Of a stretch of DNA of 64,000 nt, positions 59,001 through 64,000 are shown piece by piece. The stretch's first letter is position 1; every line of letters begins with the position of its first letter. The position numbers and the translations under genes were made by a program. Origin of the DNA: Ciona intestinalis (Eukaryota > Chordata > Ascidiacea > Phlebobranchia > Cionidae); NCBI RefSeq assembly GCF_000224145.3, contig NC_020166.2, forward strand, positions 9,514,752 through 9,578,751. Direction: 5' to 3'. The notes under the pieces are model-generated. The model was given only the letters and a program-made list of their open reading frames with translations. It was not told where the DNA came from and did not search any database.

Positions 59001-61026
59001 AACATAAGCTTTTAAACCTATCACTGAAAATGCTATTTTAAATGACTAACTGCTGCACTTACTATTGATTTTTTGACAGCTGCTAAAACAGTGCAGTGAT
59101 AGTAAATGAATAATTAATGATCAATTAAAATCAAATGTTCGCATATGGTGAATGAGAGACACACACACATACATCTATAAATAACCAACTAATTTCTTCG
59201 AAACCATATCACCAATCACCATTATACCCAATGGACAAATACAATTGAACAAATAAAGGTGTGAAACCAATGGCGCAAGCAAACACATAATTCAATTATT
59301 ATGAAGTGAGGTATATACCTATATATTACAACTGATGTGAAACCTTAATAACCATTGTGGTATTTCAGCTGGCTGTGTACAAACTTGATTATAATGGGGG
59401 GAGGGGTATATTTATTATTAAAACTAATATGAAACCACAGCCCTAATAACTACTGTGGCATTTCAGCCAGCGACAGAAAGACTTGATTTAATTTTTTTGT
59501 GGAGGTGGGGGGGGAATTTATTCATTCTTAACACAGCCACAGTTGTAAAATCTAAAAAGTTCATATTTTGTTTTGTTTTTTTTTTCAAAAAGTTTTACTC
59601 TCATAAAGGGTGGTATTCAAAGCACGCAGTGCTTTTAAAGACCTACTATAAACCAAATAAACATATGCCTTTTTCTAACTAACGAAACAAACCCTTTTCT
59701 AATTACCAATTTCCACCTAATAATGTAACCTAGCCAACTAATTAAATACCCCAACAAAACAAATCTGTATCAAAATTAAGTAGCGTTTCTGAACATTGCT
59801 TGCAAAAGTACCTATTAGGCAGTGGTCATATTTTAAATAATTGTATCTTATGGGTGAATGTGTTCATTGCAAAAAATATATGTCGCAACTAGCGCAATCT
59901 CTTCACGAACTGCCATACTTTACAGACTGTAGTAATAACTTTTCCCATTGTAGATTTCCCATGTTAAACATTTCCCGATTGCTCATCATCCAAAACATCC
60001 AAAGTATATTGCATTCGCCCCATTAATCAAAGAGGTTCCCTATGTTTGATGACTAAATTAAACAACTGTACCCCAGTGTTCTTTAGGATATAAAAATGTT
60101 GGAAATGTTGGTGCTCACATGTGTACGTTATTTAAATCTACACTATATGTTAGCCAATTGATTGCATCACAAACATACAAAGCACTTCCCAGTTCCCACA
60201 TTAATCAATGAGTTTTCTAATGCTTTACAAATATGACTTGGAGTAAACAATGTCATTTGAGTTTTCTTCATAATTCCAAAAATGTTGACAGTGTTGCCAC
60301 TCACCTGTATACATATACTTGATCAAGTTCTCCAACGCATCAGGATCGTTATCCGACATCACGACTTCTTCCTCAACGGCCTCTCTCACCTCACTGTTGA
60401 ACATCGCACGAAAATATTCCGATACCGAAGACAACACGAGACGATGAGCTGGTATCCTTTTTGATCCAGCTGGATGAATGAATGAAGTTATTTACCCTCA
60501 CATGGCAGGCAACAACAGTCGTTATAACACAGGTATTCAGTTTCAGACACTTCGTGCCTGTATACAAGATACGACTTGTGTATCTTTGTGGGTGGTTATT
60601 TTTACGTATAGCTTACAATTTGGACAGCCCAAAAGTGACTACTGGGTTGGAACAATTGCCGTAACACCAATGATGTTAGCAGCATCGAGCTTTTAACCTA
60701 ATACAAATCAAGTATTCTAACTGTGCTATGGCGAAGTGCATTAAATAAATTTATTTTATTCAAGGTATGTTCTGATCATATCGTTTTGTTATTATTTTGT
60801 GGCTGGTCTACAGTATGAAAAAACCAAACCAACAAACAACTTAAGAAAAAACCAGACTTGATACAACAAAAATAACATTTAATTCATAATTAAGCCATTT
60901 AAACAATTACAAATTATTACCTATAATAATGACGTCACATAGTTGTTCTCTTTTTAGATGATCATGAATTTTCCTCATCATGGACGAAGCATGGTCGATT
61001 TCAACTGAATGATCAATCAGATCCAT
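50072..61026 (-). CDS. KLHL5-like: Kelch-like protein of the KLHL1/4/5 group (complete, 11 coding exons)
   Basis: Exons in transcript order: 60921-61026, 60305-60469, 56367-56563, 55818-55874, 55347-55502, 54868-55045, 53461-53685, 52666-52828, 51135-51347, 50737-50849, 50072-50193; 564 residues. BTB domain at about 25-115 ([24 protein letters not shown]). BACK at about 120-270 ([33 protein letters not shown]). Six Kelch repeats follow from about 276 (NGRR-type [92 protein letters not shown]). These match the vertebrate KLHL4/KLHL5 Kelch blocks almost word for word as I recall them. The family are Cullin-3 substrate adaptors or actin-associated proteins. Vertebrate KLHL1/4/5 carry a long N-terminal extension of about 150-200 residues that is absent from this start. 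The second intron is 3.7 kb. Confidence 0.93.
50430..50710 (-). repeat. SINE-like element, reverse
   Basis: GGGTGTTCTGTTCCATGC, CATCTCATGCCCGCTTATG, GACAACTCATTAGCGACCAC, AATGGTAGCAGCATCGAGC, then TTTGAACCTAGTATCC as reverse B-box region. It lies in the last intron of the Kelch gene. Confidence 0.6.
51893..51975. repeat. Dispersed repeat of unknown type ('TTTTGCCTAAATG')
   Basis: Contains CACAAAAAGTCCAACAAATT, AGAGACATAGATTTTGCC, TAAATGACATTAACAGTC and TCTTACTTAA. Similar strings occur at 62345-62440 (same orientation), 55095-55135 (reverse, partial) and 53740-53790 (left part only). Confidence 0.5.
52858..53152 (+). repeat. SINE-like element, forward, full length
   Basis: A-box-like GTGGCATAGTGGTTAGCGAG, B-box-like ATGGGTTCGAGGATC, body CAAGACACTTAACGGCAATT and AACCCAGTGGTCACTAATGG, CAGCCATACATAAAATG, tail AGGATAAAGTTACATTCATT. 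Intron of the Kelch gene. Confidence 0.8.
56630..56741. mobile_element. Small hAT-like element, left part, interrupted by a SINE
   Basis: Starts GCAGTTCCCAAACTTTTGTA, continues GGTGGACCCTTTGACATTG and CACAACCTTATAAAAATCAA, then stops at the SINE head at 56746. The inner motifs match 37398-37562. Confidence 0.5.
56742..57062 (+). repeat. SINE-like element, forward, the best full-length copy
   Basis: Starts GTCCGGCGCCGTGGCGTAG. A-box-like TAGTGGTTAGGGCACCTG, perfect-looking B box GGTTCAAGACC. Body GGGCAAGACACTTAACGACA, AACCCAGTGGTCACTGATGG. Tail ACGCGAGGATAAAGTAAGTT, ACATTCACATTACATTCA. The layout fits a tRNA-derived composite SINE, probably the family reported from Ciona intestinalis as Cics-1; that name is from memory. 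Intron 2 of the Kelch gene. Confidence 0.8.
57677..57779 (+). pseudogene. MAN2B1-like: Isolated exon of lysosomal alpha-mannosidase (GH38) inside a Kelch-gene intron
   Basis: A 103-nt open segment encodes [20 protein letters not shown] followed by QYYYG. This is the N-terminal catalytic signature of lysosomal alpha-mannosidase, including the HxD pair that binds zinc in GH38 enzymes. It has an AG before it (57675-57676) and a GTAAGT donor directly after it (57780). No other mannosidase exon is visible on either strand in the rest of this intron or the window. The 50-N gap at 58035 is too small, if its size is right, for the rest of a protein of about 1000 aa. It is therefore an orphan duplicated exon, a remnant, or a misassembly. 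Confidence 0.75.
57915..58034. repeat. Approx. 58-bp tandem repeat running into the second gap
   Basis: About two units around AAAAACTGTTAAATGCGCAG, then TTAACTATATTGAAATATAT and CACAAACTGTTAAATATGC. It is cut by the Ns at 58035. Confidence 0.6.
58035..58084. other. Assembly gap of 50 N
   Basis: Fifty Ns in intron 2 of the Kelch gene, entered through a short tandem repeat, so the real length may differ. Confidence 1.
58465..58638. mobile_element. MITE with CAGGGTGGGAAGA / CCCCACCCTACTAT ends
   Basis: The left end is AACAGGGTGGGAAGAGACGG. The right end is ATCTTCCCCACCCTACTATA. Interior shares ATTCTTTGAATGTTCTTTG and GGTCTATGAGAGTCGTG-like parts with 48837-49026 in the opposite direction. Confidence 0.75.
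59332..59530. repeat. Diverged tandem duplication, approx. 95-105 bp
   Basis: Two copies share TGAAACC, CTAATAACTACTGTGGCATT, TTTCAGC(C/T)(A/G)GC, ACTTGATT and a G-run followed by TTTATT. Intron 2 of the Kelch gene. Confidence 0.6.
60472..60735 (-). repeat. SINE-like element, reverse, adjoining the BTB exon of the Kelch gene
   Basis: GAAGTTATTTACCCTCAC, GTTATAACACAGGTATTCAG, CAATTTGGACAGCCC, GTGACTACTGGGTTGGAAC and AGCAGCATCGAGC. It starts within a few bases of the acceptor of exon 60305-60469 and so may supply part of that splice site. Confidence 0.6.
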
Positions 61027-61497
61027 TGCCAGGCGTCCAAATATCGGGAATTCTTGACTTCAAGTTTAAACTTGTTTAACTTTGCGATAAACAACACAAT
61101 TTCATAATTATTTGCTTCAATAAATCGTCACAAAACCAACAAACAACATGAACGAGTTATTTCTTTGCTTTAGTTGCGAATATTTGATTGACAGCTGACA
61201 GCTACATAGAAATCAGAGACGATTGAATATCATTGTTGATACTTACATTTGGCACTATAAGTTCAAATAAAATATTTTTTTTAAATTAATAATAGCTTTT
61301 TAAACAATAAGCAACGATTTTCTGTATTGTAAATATTTTTATTTCAAAACATAAAATAGCAATGTTTTGACCTTTAACCCATAATACGTGACGTCAAAGA
61401 CCGGGAAATTTAAAATCGGTAATTTCCGGTTACTGCAATCTGTTATATATGTATATTATAGTGTAAATTTATTTATTTAATAAAACTTAAACGAAAC
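61027..61497. promoter_or_regulatory. Shared head-to-head promoter region of the Kelch and PRR11-like genes
   Basis: 471 bp separate the two start codons, which point away from each other. A perfect CRE palindrome TGACGTCA lies at 61389-61396, about 100 bp before the PRR11-like ATG, followed by CCGGGAAATTT. No TATA box is obvious. A second TGACGTCA at 60930-60937 falls inside Kelch coding exon 1. Confidence 0.55.
61389..61396. promoter_or_regulatory. CRE palindrome TGACGTCA
   Basis: A perfect 8-bp consensus for CREB/ATF factors, 102 bp upstream of the PRR11-like start codon in the bidirectional spacer. A chance hit is possible but uncommon in DNA this AT-rich. Confidence 0.5.
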
Positions 61498-63728
61498 ATG
61501 GCTCGTAGATTTCAACAGCGAAGGCTTGGTAAAAAGCAACGAAGGTATGCGTGAGTTATATTATTTAAATCGTTTACTATAGTTTCCTAAAATGGCGTTA
61601 CTAAATATTTAAAACTTCTGTATATTGTTTATATGTATAACAATAATATTTAACAGTGTTTTTTGCGTTCTTCTACCACAGATATAATTGTTAAATTAAC
61701 TATTCTAACTTTATCATTATTAACATTTTCACCTTTTGACTTTTGTAAACGTTTTCACAAATATAAATAAAATATAATAGTTATATCCTTCTAGTCTCGT
61801 TGTATATGTGTTAAGCTTAATTAAATAATTTTTATGTTTTAACTTAATAATATGCCCTACCTTTCGGTAAAGTTTTTCACATAACACCTGATTTTTTACT
61901 TTTTAAATCCACAGAACTTTTGCCAGCACTGTATTGGAAGACACACCCCAACAAAAACCTTCTAGAAAGTTTTTTATTCTTTCCATATTTTATACTTTTA
62001 TACAATACCTTATTTCATTTTTCCGTCCAAAAATAAACAATTCTGAAAGCAACTCAGGATTAACAAATAGAATTGAACAACTCGAAACCACTGTCGCAAA
62101 ACTTTCAAAAAAGATTGTAAAACTGGAAAAGAAGTTTTCATCTTCTACACCACCCCTTTTCTCTAACACACAAGCACCCACAATTACTTTAGCACCCCCT
62201 CCCCCCATTCCACCCCCACCACCACCACCTCCCCTAGGCAATATTCCTGCACTCCCAAAATCCAAGAAATCTGCCCAAGCACCCCAGAAACAAAAGGTAA
62301 AACATGGTTTTAGTTTAAAATCACTAAAGTTGGTTTGATCTGGTGTATCGAAAACGTAACCAACAAAAATCAAGTCCAACCACTAATGGTAGTAGAGAAA
62401 TATATTTTGCCTAAATGGCATCGCCAGTCTCTTATTTAAGTAGAATAAAGTTGGTTTGGTTTTAAAACCAAAATGTTTTAAATTATAAGAGTCAAAAATT
62501 ATTTAAAAGAATATAACTTATGACTACTGCAGTATATACTGTTTGTTTTTAACAGCCACACAACGCATTTGGTGTGATACTTTTCATAACAGTTTTTGTT
62601 AATCATTGTATATTTTCTATTATGACTTTTAAAGAAATAAACAAATTCGTATAGTGTTATTTTAACAAAAATCATACAAATTTTTGTTTTAAAAGTTGCA
62701 TCATTATAATAGTATTTCAATTTAATGTAACAGAGTTCCTTTCTGCCTGCACCAATCGGTATTTCTGTTGACGCGATTAAAAACTTGAAACTAAAGAAAG
62801 TTTCCGACCAACAGAATGAAGGCAGCAAGCCTGGAGCGGTAAATATGTTAATTTTATTCAATAGAAGTGAACTGATAGACCAGTGGGTTTGTTTTATAAC
62901 GCATACAAGGTTCCTAAGTATTTCATTATATATGTAAAGTTTTATTGTAGGCAATTAGACCTATAACAAATTATACACCAAGGCTTGAAGCTGTCACCAT
63001 TGTTGGTGTATGTGTCCTTAGGAAAATCACTTAACAACATTTGCTCCAACCTAGTGGTCCTTTATGGGTTGTCTAAATTGTCAGCCCTATGTAAACTCAC
63101 TTATTTTAATTCACAGAAATCAAACAAAGTACAGCTGGTAACGATACAGGATTTACAGAATGTAAAGTTGAAACGACGAACACAACAAACAGATGAAAAT
63201 AAAAATATTTTGCCACTAAGTAAACTCAAGTTAACAAAGGTGATTTACAGAAAATCATTAATTGTTCTCCTGCTATATCTTAAGTGTTTCCCAACCGTTT
63301 ATAATTGACTTTTTACCTTTCTAACTCTATCAATAAAAATACCTGGTTTTAAAGTATTTTGGTATGATATTATCAATTGACAGCAATTTTTACTAAAATT
63401 AAACCGCTGCATGTGGTGCCTATAAAAATAATACACAGTTACCAAACCTGTATTATTTTTCATAAAAAATAATCACAAATACCTTTTCCTTTAGTAATAA
63501 CAATAAAATACTAAACCATTTAAATATAACTTACCGAGATTGTAGCCACCATTAAACAGTTATTCACCTCATAAACCTTTTAATTTCTTGCAGTCGTTGA
63601 AGAAAACGAACATTATTCGAAGTCCCGGTGGCACACCATTGGTTAAGAGAGATGAAAACCAATCAACTGGAACTGGACTCACACCAGCGTTTACCAGAGC
63701 GTTGAAGAAAAAGTTTGAGGTTCGATAA
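61498..63728 (+). CDS. PRR11-like: PRR11-like proline-rich cell-cycle protein (5 coding exons)
   Basis: Exons: 61498-61544, 61915-62296, 62734-62838, 63117-63239, 63594-63728; 263 residues, in frame. Order: a basic start ([16 protein letters not shown]); a hydrophobic stretch at about 31-50 ([19 protein letters not shown]); a coiled-coil segment at about 65-90 ([20 protein letters not shown]); a proline run at about 111-127 ([13 protein letters not shown]); DLQNVKLK; and a C-terminal block RSPGGTPL then [17 protein letters not shown]. That last block matches vertebrate PRR11 ([15 protein letters not shown]) as I recall it. PRR11 is a nuclear or spindle-linked protein of late S to M phase. A donor-like GAG/GTTCGA precedes the stop, so a further exon is possible; human PRR11 continues about 25 residues past this point and I see no AATAAA before the window ends. 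Confidence 0.8.
62345..62440. repeat. Dispersed repeat of unknown type ('TTTTGCCTAAATG')
   Basis: ACGTAACCAACAAAAATCAA, GTCCAACCACTAATGG, TATATTTTGCCTAAATGGC and AGTCTCTTATTTAAGTAG. It matches 51893-51975 in the same order. It lies in intron 2 of the PRR11-like gene. Confidence 0.5.
62980..63098 (+). repeat. SINE-like element, forward, body fragment
   Basis: GGCTTGAAGCTGTCACCATT, GTTGGTGTATGTGTCCTTAG, TCCAACCTAGTGGTCC and ATTGTCAGCCCTATGTAAAC. It ends about 18 bp before the acceptor of exon 63117-63239. Confidence 0.6.
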
Positions 63729-64000
63729 CTTGTATGTTTAAAAGTTGATTGGCGTATAACTTATGTTAAGTGCAGAAGTCCATAGGCTTTGTGATAGACT
63801 GTTATGTCCACAAAACATTTGGGCATTTATTTGGTGTTCCGCTGAATTTCTGGTTCACATGGTTTAAAAGTGCTGCCTAACCACCAAATAACAGAGTGTT
63901 CAAATGTAATTGCCATGGGCACCAATCTTTTATAAAAATAGGGGCGGCAGGGATAGTTAAATGCACAATCCTGTGAAATAATGTTGACTAATTAATGCAC
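63729..64000. other. 3' flank of the PRR11-like gene
   Basis: 272 bp to the window end. No open frame of note, no repeat family recognised and no perfect polyadenylation hexamer. Confidence 0.5.

Noticed and set aside
60930-60937. Second CRE palindrome as a promoter element
   Set aside because: It lies in coding exon 1 of the Kelch gene, where the conserved Cys-Asp-Val codons generate it.
61990-62379. 129-codon minus-strand open frame with a glycine run
   Set aside because: It is the complement of the PRR11-like exon; the glycine run mirrors the proline codons.
62499-62954. 151-codon minus-strand open frame
   Set aside because: It runs antisense through a PRR11-like exon and its introns; composition is typical of AT-rich intron.

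Overview
The window looks like nuclear DNA of a sea squirt, most likely a Ciona species. The reasons are AT-rich sequence, many short introns (mostly 100-700 bp), compact gene spacing, and a dense population of short tRNA-derived SINE-like repeats and small TIR elements of the kind described from Ciona. The species call is inference. The gene calls rest on exon-by-exon reading: every spliced model below keeps frame across all its junctions.

Layout. (1) 1-16600, plus strand: the 3' part of a fibrocystin-L (PKHD1L1)-like gene, 34 exons visible, beginning upstream of the window. It encodes the second G8 domain, the parallel beta-helix region, the long conserved C-terminal ectodomain, one transmembrane helix and a short tail. 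(2) 17277-19200: two different minisatellites on either side of a 1000-N assembly gap. (3) 19357-47489, minus strand: five tandem copies of a FOXRED2 (ERFAD)-like flavoprotein gene, named A to E here in order of coordinate. B, C, D and E are complete (8 or 9 coding exons, 648-668 aa). A has only its 5' half before the gap. (4) 50072-61026, minus strand: a complete 11-exon KLHL1/4/5-type Kelch gene (564 aa). Its 3.7-kb second intron holds one plus-strand exon of a lysosomal alpha-mannosidase and a 50-N gap. (5) 61498-63728, plus strand: a PRR11 homologue, head to head with the Kelch gene across a 471-bp shared promoter region carrying a perfect CRE palindrome.

The most striking signal is in the FOXRED2 cluster. 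Interior parts of exons 1, 3 and 7 are almost identical in DNA, including third codon positions, in every copy that has them. The neighbouring exons have diverged strongly and the introns do not appear to align. In addition, the exon encoding the NADP-binding region is split by an intron in copies A, B and D but unbroken in C and E. Together these suggest exon-limited homogenisation (gene conversion, perhaps through a cDNA) within a recently active tandem array. All four complete copies also lack a KDEL-type tail.

The rest is introns and intergenic DNA filled with about 25 SINE-like copies, several small TIR elements, an approximately 76-bp minisatellite family found in introns of several genes, and unremarkable AT-rich sequence. 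No tRNA, rRNA, CRISPR or viral element was recognised.
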